The translations under genes were made by a program, and so were the position numbers. A model generated the notes under the pieces. That model did not search any database and was not told the DNA's origin. It saw only the letters and a program-made list of their open reading frames with translations. 64,000 bases of DNA from an uncultured Clostridia bacterium. GTDB lineage: Bacteria; Bacillota; Clostridia; Oscillospirales; Ruminococcaceae. The stretch lies in contig CANQLI010000003.1 of the NCBI GenBank assembly GCA_947624675.1, forward strand, positions 62,001 through 126,000. Reading direction: 5' to 3'. Shown here piece after piece: positions 43,690-52,829 of the stretch (its first letter is position 1; each line of letters opens with the position of its first letter).

Positions 43690-44910
43690 TTATTTTCCCA
43701 TCAAAGAATCAAGTCTTTCGCCGATCTCCTTGAGGAATGTCTCAGAATCTACCTTTCTCTTGTTCTCAAGGCTTGAAAGAAGATAGAGATCGCCCGTCAT
43801 AACGCCGTCTTCAATGGTCTTAATTGTCGCCTTTTCAAGTTTGTCTGCGAAATCTACAAGGTCACAAAGACCGTCAAGCTCGCCGCGCTTTCTGAGTGCA
43901 CCGCTCCAAGCAAATATTGTAGCGACCGAGTTAGTTGATGTCTCCTCGCCCTTGAGATATTTGTAGTAGTGGCGCTGTACTGTTCCGTGAGCAGCCTCAT
44001 ACTCGTAAATTCCGTCAGGGGAGACAAGCACAGATGTCATCATTGCAAGCGAACCGTATGCGGTCGAAACCATATCGCTCATAACATCTCCGTCATAGTT
44101 CTTACAAGCCCATATATATCCGCCGTTTGAGCGAATTACTCTTGCGACAGCGTCGTCTATAAGCGTGTAGAAGTATTCAATACCGAGCGCCTCGTATCTT
44201 TCCTTGTATTCATTGTCGTAGATCTCCTGAAAAATATCCTTAAATCTGTGATCGTATTTTTTGGATATGGTGTCTTTTGTAGCAAACCAGACATCCTGTT
44301 TTAAGTCTAGTCCGTAATTCAGGCAGGCTCTTGCAAATCCGTCAATACTTTCGTCCTTGTTATGAAGTCCTTGGATTATTCCGTCTGAATCCTTAAAATC
44401 GTAAATTTCCTGTCTTATTTCGTTACCGTTTTTGTCTGTTACTACAAGCTCGGCCTTTGAGCCTTTTTGTACTTTCATTTCTGAATTTTTGTAGACATCT
44501 CCGTAAGCGTGACGGGCAATAGTTATCGGCTTTGTCCATGTCGGAATGTAAGGGGAAATTCCCTTTACGATGATCGGAGTTCTGAAAACAGTTCCGTCAA
44601 GAATAGCACGGATAGTTCCGTTAGGTGATTTCCACATCTCTTTAAGGTTGTATTCCGGCATTCTTGCCGCATTTGGCGTGATTGTTGCACACTTAACTGC
44701 AACCCCGTATTTTTTGGTTGCTTCAGCGGAATCAAATGTTACCTTGTCGTCAGTTTCGTTACGGTTTGGGAGTCCAAGGTCATAGTACTCCGTCTTAAGC
44801 TCAACATACGGAGTGATAAGTATATCCTTTATCCACTTCCAAAGTATTCTCGTCATTTCATCGCCGTCCATTTCAACGAGCGGCGTAGTCATTTTTATTT
44901 TTTCAGCCAT
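43690..44910 (-). CDS. icd: NADP-dependent isocitrate dehydrogenase
   Basis: 406 residues of the eukaryote-like homodimeric subfamily (starting [20 protein letters not shown]). Oxidises isocitrate to 2-oxoglutarate with NADP. Substrate residues in [19 protein letters not shown], metal-binding DDAVARV and NYDGDVMSD, and [15 protein letters not shown] are intact. Directly after acn in the operon, so it supplies 2-oxoglutarate for glutamate synthesis in an anaerobe with an incomplete TCA cycle. Confidence 0.96.
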   Translation of the reverse strand: MAEKIKMTTPLVEMDGDEMTRILWKWIKDILITPYVELKTEYYDLGLPNRNETDDKVTFDSAEATKKYGVAVKCATITPNAARMPEYNLKEMWKSPNGTIRAILDGTVFRTPIIVKGISPYIPTWTKPITIARHAYGDVYKNSEMKVQKGSKAELVVTDKNGNEIRQEIYDFKDSDGIIQGLHNKDESIDGFARACLNYGLDLKQDVWFATKDTISKKYDHRFKDIFQEIYDNEYKERYEALGIEYFYTLIDDAVARVIRSNGGYIWACKNYDGDVMSDMVSTAYGSLAMMTSVLVSPDGIYEYEAAHGTVQRHYYKYLKGEETSTNSVATIFAWSGALRKRGELDGLCDLVDFADKLEKATIKTIEDGVMTGDLYLLSSLENKRKVDSETFLKEIGERLDSLMGK

Positions 44911-44929
44911 AATTTATCCTCCGATATGT

Positions 44930-46870
44930 TTATTTGTTAAGTGATTCTCTTGTATAGTCAAGAAGTCCGCCGGCAAGTATAATGTCCTTTGTTCTGCCTG
45001 AAAGTTCACACAAAACAGGGATCTCAATTCCCTTTGTCTTGTTTATAAGCGTGAGCTGTTGTTTTCCGTCGGCTATTTCCCGACGAACATTTTCAAGTAA
45101 AAGCGAATCTCCCTGACCGATGTTGTCGTAGTCGTCTTCGTTCACAAATGTAAGCGGCAATATTCCCGCATTTATGAGATTTGCTCTGTGAATTCTTGCA
45201 AAGCTTTTAACAACGACAGCCTTTACTCCGAGGTATAACGGTGCGAGAGCGGCGTGTTCTCTTGATGAACCCTGTCCGTAATTTGCTCCGCCGACAATGA
45301 TGCTCTTTTTAAGCGTCAGCGCCCTTTCCGGGAAATCTTCGTCGCATACTGTAAAGCAGTGCTTTGAAATTGCCGGAATATTGGACCTGAGCGGAAGTAT
45401 CTTTGCACCTGCCGGCATAATGTGGTCGGTTGTGATATTGTCGCCGACCTTAAGCGAGCAGGCTGCGTCTATTGTATCCGCCAAAGGCTCGGTTTTTGGA
45501 AACGGCTTTATATTAGGTCCTCTTAAAATCTCAACCTTGTCCATTTCTTCAACAGGAGCAGGAGGTACTATCATATTGTCATTTATCTCAAATACTTCCG
45601 GAAGCTTGAATTCTGGCATATCTCCGAGAGTTCGGGGGTCTGTAAGATAACCGTTTATTGCTGAAGCGGCAGCGACCTCCGGTGATACAAGATATATCTG
45701 TCCGTCCTTTGTACCGCTTCTTCCCTCGAAGTTTCTGTTAAATGTCCTTAGCGATATACCGCCAGAATTTGGCGACTGTCCCATTCCTATACAGGGACCG
45801 CAGGCTGATTCGAGTATTCTTGCTCCCGCGTCGATCATAACCGACAGCGCTCCGTTTTTCGCAAGCATATTGAGTACCTGCTTAGAGCCCGGCGCGATCG
45901 CTAAAGAAACATCTGGGTGAACAGTCTTACCTTTTAATATATGTGCAACCTTGAGCATATCCATAAGTGAGGAGTTTGTGCAGGAGCCTATACAAACCTG
46001 ATCGATTTTCATAGCTCCAAGCTCATCAATCGTCTTTACATTGTCCGGGGAATGAGGGCAAGCTGCCAAAGGAACAAGTGATGACAGATCAATTTCTATA
46101 ACCTCATCATACTGAGCATCCTCGTCTGCTGAAAGCTCTGTCCAGACTTCTGCTCGGTTCTGTGCTTTTAAAAACTCAAGAGTTATTTCATCGCTCGGGA
46201 AAATCGAAGTAGTAGCTCCAAGCTCGGCACCCATATTGGTAATTGTTGCACGCTCTGGTACAGAAAGTGTTTTAACACCGTCGCCGGTGTATTCAATGAC
46301 TTTACCTACGCCGCCTTTTACGGATATGCGTCTTAATACCTCAAGAATTACATCCTTTGCCGCGACCCAAGGTGAAAGCTTACCTTTAAGATTTACTTTG
46401 ACGATTTTAGGATATGTGATATAATATGCGCCGCCGCCCATAGCAACCGCAACATCAAGTCCTCCCGCTCCTATCGCGATCATTCCGATTCCGCCGCCGG
46501 TCGGTGTGTGGCTGTCCGAGCCTATGAGTGTCTTACCTGGAACACCGAAGCGCTCAAGATGTACCTGATGACAGATACCGTTTCCCGGACGAGAAAAATA
46601 TATTCCGTGCTTTTTTGCGACAGAGCCGATAAAGCGGTGGTCATCTGCATTTTCAAAGCCGGATTGTAGTGTATTGTGGTCGATATAAGCAACGCTTCGC
46701 TCCGTTTTTACACGGGGAACGCCCATTGCTTCGTATTCAAGATATGCCATAGTTCCGGTTGCGTCCTGAGTTAATGTCTGGTCAATCTTGATACCGATCT
46801 CAGAACCCTTTTTAAATTCTCCGTCAACCAAGTGGTTTTTGAGAATTTTTTCAGTCAATGTAAGACCCAT
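44930..46870 (-). CDS. acn: Aconitate hydratase
   Basis: 646 residues, the shorter mitochondrial-like/clostridial aconitase class rather than the ~900-residue AcnA. [4Fe-4S] ligands C297 (IGSCTNSS), C357 and C360 (ACGPCIGMG) are present, as is the swivel-domain GGANYGQGSSREHAALAP. Converts citrate to isocitrate. First gene of acn-icd-rex; starts after GAAAGGA. Confidence 0.95.
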   Translation of the reverse strand: MGLTLTEKILKNHLVDGEFKKGSEIGIKIDQTLTQDATGTMAYLEYEAMGVPRVKTERSVAYIDHNTLQSGFENADDHRFIGSVAKKHGIYFSRPGNGICHQVHLERFGVPGKTLIGSDSHTPTGGGIGMIAIGAGGLDVAVAMGGGAYYITYPKIVKVNLKGKLSPWVAAKDVILEVLRRISVKGGVGKVIEYTGDGVKTLSVPERATITNMGAELGATTSIFPSDEITLEFLKAQNRAEVWTELSADEDAQYDEVIEIDLSSLVPLAACPHSPDNVKTIDELGAMKIDQVCIGSCTNSSLMDMLKVAHILKGKTVHPDVSLAIAPGSKQVLNMLAKNGALSVMIDAGARILESACGPCIGMGQSPNSGGISLRTFNRNFEGRSGTKDGQIYLVSPEVAAASAINGYLTDPRTLGDMPEFKLPEVFEINDNMIVPPAPVEEMDKVEILRGPNIKPFPKTEPLADTIDAACSLKVGDNITTDHIMPAGAKILPLRSNIPAISKHCFTVCDEDFPERALTLKKSIIVGGANYGQGSSREHAALAPLYLGVKAVVVKSFARIHRANLINAGILPLTFVNEDDYDNIGQGDSLLLENVRREIADGKQQLTLINKTKGIEIPVLCELSGRTKDIILAGGLLDYTRESLNK

Positions 46871-46915
46871 AAAATCAATCCTTTCAAAAAATAATTCTGT
46901 GCCTTTAATAATTAC

Positions 46916-46944
46916 ATTTTATATCATAAACGAAAGTTTGTCAA
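46916..46944 (-). promoter_or_regulatory. Promoter of acn-icd-rex
   Basis: Minus-strand TTGACA (46944-46939), 17-nt spacer, TAAAAT (46921-46916), about 45 nt before the acn start. Confidence 0.85.
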
Positions 46945-46955
46945 GAATTTAACAA
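46938..46955. promoter_or_regulatory. Rex operator over the -35 of the acn promoter
   Basis: TTGTCAAGAATTTAACAA on the + strand matches the clostridial Rex consensus TTGTTAA-N4-TTAACAA at 13 of 14 specified positions. It covers the whole -35 box, so bound Rex would block transcription of acn, icd and rex itself. Confidence 0.8.
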
Positions 46956-46976
46956 TGATTTGCAGCTATTGTAATA

Positions 46977-47000
46977 GTTTACGCAATCAAATGCGTAAAC
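46977..47000. promoter_or_regulatory. Inverted repeat upstream of the acn promoter
   Basis: GTTTACGCA and TGCGTAAAC, perfect 9-bp arms with a 6-nt spacer, centred about 80 nt upstream of the likely acn start site. The position suits an activator. It has no T tract, so it is not a terminator. Regulator unknown. Confidence 0.6.
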
Positions 47001-47056
47001 CAAAATAATATAAAAATAATTTTAGTTACAGAAGGGTTGAATTAGGTATATAGTTA

Positions 47057-47084
47057 TTGACTTTGGCAATATATATGGTATAAT
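47057..47084 (+). promoter_or_regulatory. Promoter for the leader/RNA upstream of the ClpP-like gene
   Basis: TTGACT (47057-47062), 16-nt spacer, consensus TATAAT (47079-47084). Predicted start near 47091, about 235 nt before the next ATG. Confidence 0.72.
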
Positions 47085-47104
47085 AAATATGTATGTATTC
47101 TAAA

Positions 47105-47300
47105 TATTGTCTATTTTATAACCAATCGCAGATGTCCCATCCGCCTCTTAGCGGTGGGTTTCATTGAGTTTTTCAGTAGGTGACATAATCCCCCCCTCTG
47201 AAATCCTACGGAGTTAGCTTATCAGAGCTTTGTTCCGGCTTAGCTTAAAAGAAAAATTTATTTTTCAGTGAATTTTTTCTGACTTGTGTCAAATAATATT
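47105..47300 (+). ncRNA. Candidate structured RNA or long leader, class unknown
   Basis: A ~200-nt gene-free stretch behind a good promoter. CCCA-T-CCGC (47136-47144) pairs with GCGGTGGG (47151-47158) around CTCTTA. Downstream, TTTCAG (47171-47176) pairs with CTGAAA (47198-47203) while TAGG (47177-47180) pairs with CCTA (47205-47208), an H-type pseudoknot topology. It could be a 6S-like RNA, a regulatory leader, or a remnant of an IS200/IS605-type right end, whose hairpins look like the first one. I cannot match it to a named family. Confidence 0.4.
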
Positions 47301-47326
47301 TATAAAAAAGACAGGGCGGTAATAAA

Positions 47327-48055
47327 ATGGCTGATGAGAATACAAACCAAGGCTCCGATAAGAGCAATGACGAGCAGAACGAACAGACCGAAAAAATCGA
47401 AAAGCTCGGTCAGGTAGAGCTTAAAGGAGCGAAGCATCTTATACATTGTCTTACTATAATAGGCGAGGTCGAGGGACATTATCTCCTTCCGCCTCAGAAT
47501 AAGACTACTAAATACGAACACATTATTCCTGCGCTTGTCGCTATCGAACAGGACGAAAACATCAAAGGCGTTGTTATTATTTTAAACACCGTCGGCGGTG
47601 ATGTCGAGGCAGGTCTTGCTATAGCAGAGCTTGTTGCCGGAATGAAAACCCCGAGCGTATCCATTGTTGTCGGCGGAGGGCACTCGATAGGTGTGCCTCT
47701 AGCTGTGTGTGCCAAGAGGTCTTTTATCGTACCAAGCGCTACGATGACAATTCACCCTGTGCGAATGAACGGGCTTGTTCTCGGAGTCCCTCAGACGCTT
47801 TCATATTTTGAAAGAATGCAGGAGAGGATCATAAGGTTTGTTTCTGACAACTCTAAGATAACCTCAGAGAGGTTCAGGGAGCTTATGATGAAAACGGGTG
47901 AGCTGGTGATGGATGTCGGTACCTGTCTTGACGGTGAAGATGCTGTCAAGGAGGGTCTTATTGACAATCTCGGCGGGCTTTCGGAGGCTATTGAGTGCTT
48001 GTACAGTCTTATTGAAGAAAAGGAGGACAATAAAGATGTTTCACACGATTCTTAA
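47327..48055 (+). CDS. ClpP-like serine peptidase (TepA/YmfB type)
   Basis: 242 residues: an acidic, Gln/Asn-rich N-terminus (~30 residues), then a ClpP/crotonase-like fold with ILNTVGGDVEAGLA, the nucleophile serine in VGGGHSIGVPLA and His in TIHPVR. B. subtilis TepA is linked to protein export and small acid-soluble protein breakdown. In Firmicutes it sits next to ftsK/spoIIIE, as here. Confidence 0.88.
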   Translation: MADENTNQGSDKSNDEQNEQTEKIEKLGQVELKGAKHLIHCLTIIGEVEGHYLLPPQNKTTKYEHIIPALVAIEQDENIKGVVIILNTVGGDVEAGLAIAELVAGMKTPSVSIVVGGGHSIGVPLAVCAKRSFIVPSATMTIHPVRMNGLVLGVPQTLSYFERMQERIIRFVSDNSKITSERFRELMMKTGELVMDVGTCLDGEDAVKEGLIDNLGGLSEAIECLYSLIEEKEDNKDVSHDS

Positions 48056-48260
48056 CTATTATGATGTGTTTAAAACAAATAATGATACTGCGATAAGAAA
48101 TGCAAGGGCATACAGGGGATTAAATGTCGATACTTACAGAATCGGAGATGAGGAGTATATCGACAGGCTCCATTCCACCGACCCGTATGACTATCTTGAT
48201 CCGCAGGTCTATCCGTTTACTAAAATTGACAAAACTTATGATAGCGGGAGGTTTCAATAA
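48036..48260 (+). CDS. Small conserved-looking protein between the ClpP-like gene and uppP
   Basis: 74 residues starting MFHTILNYYDVF, rich in Tyr and Asp (DPYDYLDPQVYP), no membrane helix. AAGGAGGA lies 8 nt upstream, it overlaps the ClpP-like gene by 20 nt and shares the TAATG junction with uppP, so it is clearly translated as part of the operon. A small YlzJ-type protein occupies the same place in Bacillus, but I see no convincing sequence match. Confidence 0.72.
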   Translation: MFHTILNYYDVFKTNNDTAIRNARAYRGLNVDTYRIGDEEYIDRLHSTDPYDYLDPQVYPFTKIDKTYDSGRFQ

Positions 48261-49114
48261 TGTCTGTTATAAACACGATTTTTCAGGCTATAATACAAGG
48301 ATTGACAGAGTTTTTACCTATCTCAAGCTCGGGGCATCTTTCGCTGTTTCAGCATTTTACCGGAAAAAGCGGCGAAGGAGCTCTGCTTCTTTCGGCAATA
48401 CTTCACCTCGGAACGCTTGTAGCTATTTTCATTGCCTTCAGAACCACTATATGGGAGCTTATAAAAGAATTCGGAACAAGCTGTAAGGATATTGTACATA
48501 AACAGTTTTTTAAAAATATGAACGGTAACAGAAGAGCCATAATTATGCTTATTATCTCAACGCTGGTGCTCGTACCGTTTTATCTTTTCAAGGGCTTCTT
48601 TGAGGGGTTTGCAGAGGATTCTTCCATACTGGCGGAGGGTATATGTTTTCTTTATACTGCAGCAATCCTGTTCCTTTCCGACAGATGTCAAAAGGGCAGC
48701 AAGAACTTAGGACAGATAACAGGTAAGGATGCCGTTACGGTAGGATTTTTCCAGTCAATCGCTCTTCTTCCGGGTGTGTCACGCTCAGGCTCGACAATTT
48801 CTTCGGGTCTGTTCTGCGGTATGGCGAGAGAAACTGCTGTTAAGTATTCATTTATTCTCGGAATACCTGCGGTTCTCGGCGGATGTTTTGTTGAGCTTAA
48901 AGATGCGATAGAGACTGATATGTCGTTTAAAGCCGATTATATAATAGGATTTTTTATTGCCGCGATAGTCGGTGTCGCCGCAATAAAAATGGTAAGCTGG
49001 CTTGTAAAAAGCGATAAGTTTAAGGTGTTTGCTTATTATACGGCAGCACTCGGAGTGATCGTAATTCTAATAGCCATTATCGAGGCAATCATAGGAAAAC
49101 CGTTAAGCTTTTGA
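48260..49114 (+). CDS. uppP: Undecaprenyl-diphosphatase
   Basis: 284 residues, polytopic membrane protein. Recycles the lipid carrier for peptidoglycan and gives bacitracin resistance. The two catalytic motifs are present: GLTEFLPISSSGHL near the N-terminus and PGVSRSGSTI in the middle. Starts on the stop codon of the small upstream gene. Confidence 0.96.
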   Translation: MSVINTIFQAIIQGLTEFLPISSSGHLSLFQHFTGKSGEGALLLSAILHLGTLVAIFIAFRTTIWELIKEFGTSCKDIVHKQFFKNMNGNRRAIIMLIISTLVLVPFYLFKGFFEGFAEDSSILAEGICFLYTAAILFLSDRCQKGSKNLGQITGKDAVTVGFFQSIALLPGVSRSGSTISSGLFCGMARETAVKYSFILGIPAVLGGCFVELKDAIETDMSFKADYIIGFFIAAIVGVAAIKMVSWLVKSDKFKVFAYYTAALGVIVILIAIIEAIIGKPLSF

Positions 49115-49162
49115 TTTATAGATAAAAACTTGTTGTAAAATGTTAGACAAAAGGAGACAAAA

Positions 49163-51649
49163 ATGCCTCAATCAAAAAAGACTGTAAAAAAACAGCCGCA
49201 AAATAACAGAAAAGGCAGTGCGGCTAAAAATAAAAATCAGACAGCAAAAAACACCGTGAGTAAGGAAATACCTGCGGGAGTATTCTTCATACTCGGAGGT
49301 TTGATAATTGCTCTTACATATATAACCGGGGACGCATTCTGGGGAACACTTCATATGGCTGTGAGGGGCGTTTTCGGTATGCCGTTATATTTTATAGGGC
49401 CGCTTCTTGTGGTGCTTTCGATTCAGATAGCATTTTCAAAATCGGGCAACATCGCTGTTGCTAAGATAGTTGAAACGGTCTTTTTTGTGCTGATGCTTTG
49501 TGCAATTTTTCACACAATCATCGTTGGTGTCCCCGTTCCTATTGGCGCAACATTCGGTGAAAAGCTCGGTTACATTTACAACTGTTCGGTAAGGCTTTCG
49601 GGTGGCGGACTTTTTGGAGCGATCATCGGCTGGCCTATATCAGCGGTGTTCGGTAAGGTCGGAGGAAGCATTATTCTTATCCTTGTAATGATTATTTTCC
49701 TTATGATGATCTTTCATATCAGCTTTAAGGATCTACTTACAGGTTTTTCAAAGCCGGTGAAAAAGAGTGTTGTCGCTATTAAGGAGGACAGAGCTGCTAA
49801 TGCTCAGAAGCAGGAGGAGCGAAAGGCTAAAAAGCTTGCAAAGGACAGAGAGATCGATATTGCAAAGTACTATGACGCTGACACATCAAAGCTGTATCCG
49901 GAACATTTGAATAAGACGCTTAAGGACAACAACTTTGATCCGGCTAAGTTTATTTCTGACGACACGCCAAAGACTCACTCGGAGCTTAAGCCTTCCTCTG
50001 ATAGCCCAAAGGCGAAGAAAAGCGATAATAAAACAAATCAGGACGATTATGAAGAGATAATTAGAAACTCCGTTAAGAGGAGAAGCCAGCCAAAGCCGAA
50101 GGAGAAAGTCGTTAAAAACGATATTTATGTTGAAAAGGACGGTCAGACTTCGTTTTTCGGAAAGAATGGAGAAAAGGGGCTATATCAGCCGCCTCCGATT
50201 GAGCTTTTGAAATACACTAATTCAAAGGTGTCGGAAAGCACCTATCAGAATGAGATAAGAGAAAGAGGAAACACTCTTGTTGAGACTCTTAAGAGCTTTG
50301 GTGTACAGACGAGAATCGTCGGTGTTCACAGAGGTCCTTCTGTTACACGGTACGAGCTTCAGCCTGCTGCCGGTGTAAAGGTATCAAGAATAACCGGACT
50401 TGCAGATGATATTGCTCTGAATCTTGCCGCAGAGGGCATAAGAATAGAAGCTCCGATTCCCGGTAAAGCTGCTGTCGGTATAGAGATAGCAAACACTAAC
50501 CGCGACAGTGTTTCAATAAGAGAGCTTATCGACAGCGATGAGTTTAGAAAGAGCAAGGGTAAGCTTGAATTCGCGGTCGGTAAGGATATTGAGGGAAGCA
50601 TAGTGATGGGCGACATTTCAAAGATGCCGCACTTACTTGTAGCAGGAACGACGGGCGCAGGTAAGTCTGTGTTTACAAACTCAATAATAATGAATATACT
50701 CTATAAGGCTTCTCCGGATGATGTAAAGCTCATTCTTATAGACCCTAAGCAGGTCGAGTTTCCTATATATAACGGAATACCTCATCTTCTAATACCTGTT
50801 GTTACCGATGCAAGAAAAGCGGCGGGAGCACTCGGATGGGCTGTTGCCGAGATGATGAGAAGATACAAGACCTTTGCCGATAACGGTGTAAGAGATCTTG
50901 AGGACTATAATGAATTTCAAAAGGACAAGGAGGATCTTGAGCCAATACCTCAGATAGTCATTGTCATCGATGAGCTTGCCGACCTTATGATGGCGGCTCC
51001 TAAAGAGGTCGAGGATTCAATTTGCAGAATCGCACAGCTCGCCCGTGCTGCGGGAATGCATCTCATAATTGCTACACAGTCGCCTAGAGTTGATGTTGTA
51101 ACGGGACTCATTAAGGCGAACATTCCGAGCCGAGTAGCACTAAAGGTTTCAAATAATGTCGATTCGAGAGTAATACTTGATGAGGGTGGCGCTGATAAGC
51201 TTTTAGGACGAGGCGATCTTTTGTACAAGCCTGTTGGAATGGGCAAGCCTATGAGAATACAGGGTAGCTTTATTCCGACGAGCGAGGTGAGGGCAGTTGT
51301 AAATTATTTGAAAAATCTCACTAAAACAGAGTACAGCGATGAGATTATTGAAGATATTGAGCGACATATCCCACAGGTCAAGAACGATAAAAAGCTTCCG
51401 AACGAAGATGAAGAAACGCTTGATACAGATGAAAAGTTTGAGGACGCCGTAAAGATAATTGTTGAGTCGGGACAGGCTTCTACTTCTTTCCTGCAAAGAA
51501 AGTTGAGTCTTGGATATGCAAGGGCTGCAAGGCTTATGGATGACCTTGAAGCAAAGGGCATTATCGGTCCTGCTCAGGGAGCAAAGCCCAGAGAGGTTCT
51601 GATTTCAAAGGAACAGTGGCTTGAAAGAAACGCAATGAGCGACAAATAA
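49163..51649 (+). CDS. ftsK: DNA translocase FtsK/SpoIIIE
   Basis: 828 residues. Lys-rich N-terminus, four membrane helices (~35-190), a charged linker, then the RecA-like motor with Walker A GTTGAGKSV near residue 495, Walker B IVIVIDELADLM, and a C-terminal gamma winged helix (SFLQRKLSLGYARAARLMDDLEAKGIIGP) that reads KOPS/SRS-type sequences. Moves chromosomal DNA through the septum at division or sporulation; one family member cannot be assigned to either role. Confidence 0.96.
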   Translation: MPQSKKTVKKQPQNNRKGSAAKNKNQTAKNTVSKEIPAGVFFILGGLIIALTYITGDAFWGTLHMAVRGVFGMPLYFIGPLLVVLSIQIAFSKSGNIAVAKIVETVFFVLMLCAIFHTIIVGVPVPIGATFGEKLGYIYNCSVRLSGGGLFGAIIGWPISAVFGKVGGSIILILVMIIFLMMIFHISFKDLLTGFSKPVKKSVVAIKEDRAANAQKQEERKAKKLAKDREIDIAKYYDADTSKLYPEHLNKTLKDNNFDPAKFISDDTPKTHSELKPSSDSPKAKKSDNKTNQDDYEEIIRNSVKRRSQPKPKEKVVKNDIYVEKDGQTSFFGKNGEKGLYQPPPIELLKYTNSKVSESTYQNEIRERGNTLVETLKSFGVQTRIVGVHRGPSVTRYELQPAAGVKVSRITGLADDIALNLAAEGIRIEAPIPGKAAVGIEIANTNRDSVSIRELIDSDEFRKSKGKLEFAVGKDIEGSIVMGDISKMPHLLVAGTTGAGKSVFTNSIIMNILYKASPDDVKLILIDPKQVEFPIYNGIPHLLIPVVTDARKAAGALGWAVAEMMRRYKTFADNGVRDLEDYNEFQKDKEDLEPIPQIVIVIDELADLMMAAPKEVEDSICRIAQLARAAGMHLIIATQSPRVDVVTGLIKANIPSRVALKVSNNVDSRVILDEGGADKLLGRGDLLYKPVGMGKPMRIQGSFIPTSEVRAVVNYLKNLTKTEYSDEIIEDIERHIPQVKNDKKLPNEDEETLDTDEKFEDAVKIIVESGQASTSFLQRKLSLGYARAARLMDDLEAKGIIGPAQGAKPREVLISKEQWLERNAMSDK

Positions 51650-51673
51650 ACTTAAGCATTTACGGTAATTCAT

Positions 51674-52600
51674 ATGTCTAATAAAAGAACATCTAAAAAG
51701 AAAATAAGCGTGCTAGGCACATCAGTACTTGGAATTGTTATTCTTGTTCTGGGGTTGCTTGAGTATTTCGGAGTTATATCACTTGGCGGTAAGGCTACTA
51801 TATCGGATAGGACTGAAAGACTACTTAATGCTGATACATATGTAAGCTTTATTGATGTCGGACAGGGCAACAGCATACTCATAAAATCAGGAGAAAGCTC
51901 AATGCTTATTGACGGCGGTGAAGCCGAAATGGGAAGAGATGTTGTAGCGTATCTCAAGGCAAATAACATCAGTAAGCTTGATTACATACTCGCCACTCAT
52001 CAGCATACCGATCACTACGGCGGGCTTATTGATGTCCTAAATAGCGATATTGAGGTCGGTAAAATAATTATGCCGAAGATTCCTAATAAGCTTGTTCCGT
52101 CAAGCTATACATACACAAATTTTTTAAATGCAATAAAGAATAAAGGTCTTAAAATAAGGGCGGCAAAGGATGAGGAGTTTTCTATTGGAAGCGTAACGGT
52201 AAATACATATGCTATGTATGGCGATTACAGTGACCTTAATAACTATTCCGTTGTGACAAAAATAACTACCAAAGCTGGAAAGTTTCTGATTATGGGTGAC
52301 CTTGAAACTACGGCTGAAAAGGAGCTACTGAGTAAAAATTCGGACATTTCAGCTGATGTTTTATGTGTGGGACATCACGGAAGCTCATCATCCACAGGAA
52401 ATAATCTTTTAAAGCGAGTAAATCCGATATGCGCAGTAATATGTGTAGGTGCAGGCAACAGCTATGGACATCCGAATGAAGCTGCTTTGGACAGACTTAA
52501 AAAATACACCGATAAAATTTACAGAACAGATTTAAACGGTACAGTTGTTTTTGGCTGTGACTCAGAAGGTCTTGAGGTATCTTTTGAAAAGGAAGAATAA
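51674..52600 (+). CDS. Membrane-anchored MBL-fold hydrolase (ComEC C-terminal domain-like)
   Basis: 308 residues: one N-terminal membrane helix (~12-35), then a metallo-beta-lactamase fold with FIDVGQGNSILI, the zinc motif ATHQHTDHYGG, and CVGHHGSSSSTG, as in the ComEC/Rec2 C-terminal nuclease-like domain. Likely extracytoplasmic phosphodiesterase/nuclease. Overlaps the DUF3006 gene by 1 nt (TAATG). No competence membrane channel domain is present. Confidence 0.88.
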   Translation: MSNKRTSKKKISVLGTSVLGIVILVLGLLEYFGVISLGGKATISDRTERLLNADTYVSFIDVGQGNSILIKSGESSMLIDGGEAEMGRDVVAYLKANNISKLDYILATHQHTDHYGGLIDVLNSDIEVGKIIMPKIPNKLVPSSYTYTNFLNAIKNKGLKIRAAKDEEFSIGSVTVNTYAMYGDYSDLNNYSVVTKITTKAGKFLIMGDLETTAEKELLSKNSDISADVLCVGHHGSSSSTGNNLLKRVNPICAVICVGAGNSYGHPNEAALDRLKKYTDKIYRTDLNGTVVFGCDSEGLEVSFEKEE

Positions 52601-52824
52601 TGAATAATATGAAATTCTGCGTGTTGAGTATCGAAGATGGCATAGTCAAGCTTGAAAGTGAAACGGGAAAAATTGATTTTATAAAGCTTGATGAGATTAA
52701 AAAAGACATCTTTGTAAACGATATAATTGAAAAAACAGAAAGTGGATTTACAAGACTTACTGAGGAGACTGAGAATAAAAAGTCGGAAAATATAAAGCTT
52801 CAGCAATCGCTTTGGGAGGAATGA
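52600..52824 (+). CDS. DUF3006-like small protein
   Basis: 74 residues with the DUF3006 pattern: short N-terminal beta strands (CVLSIEDGIVKLESE), KLDEI, then FTRLTEETENKKSENIKLQQSLWEE ending in a helix with LW. Such proteins commonly sit beside MBL-fold ComEC-like hydrolases, as here. Function unknown. The start codon overlaps the hydrolase stop; ATG 52609 is an alternative. Confidence 0.75.
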   Translation: MNNMKFCVLSIEDGIVKLESETGKIDFIKLDEIKKDIFVNDIIEKTESGFTRLTEETENKKSENIKLQQSLWEE

Positions 52825-52829
52825 CGGTT

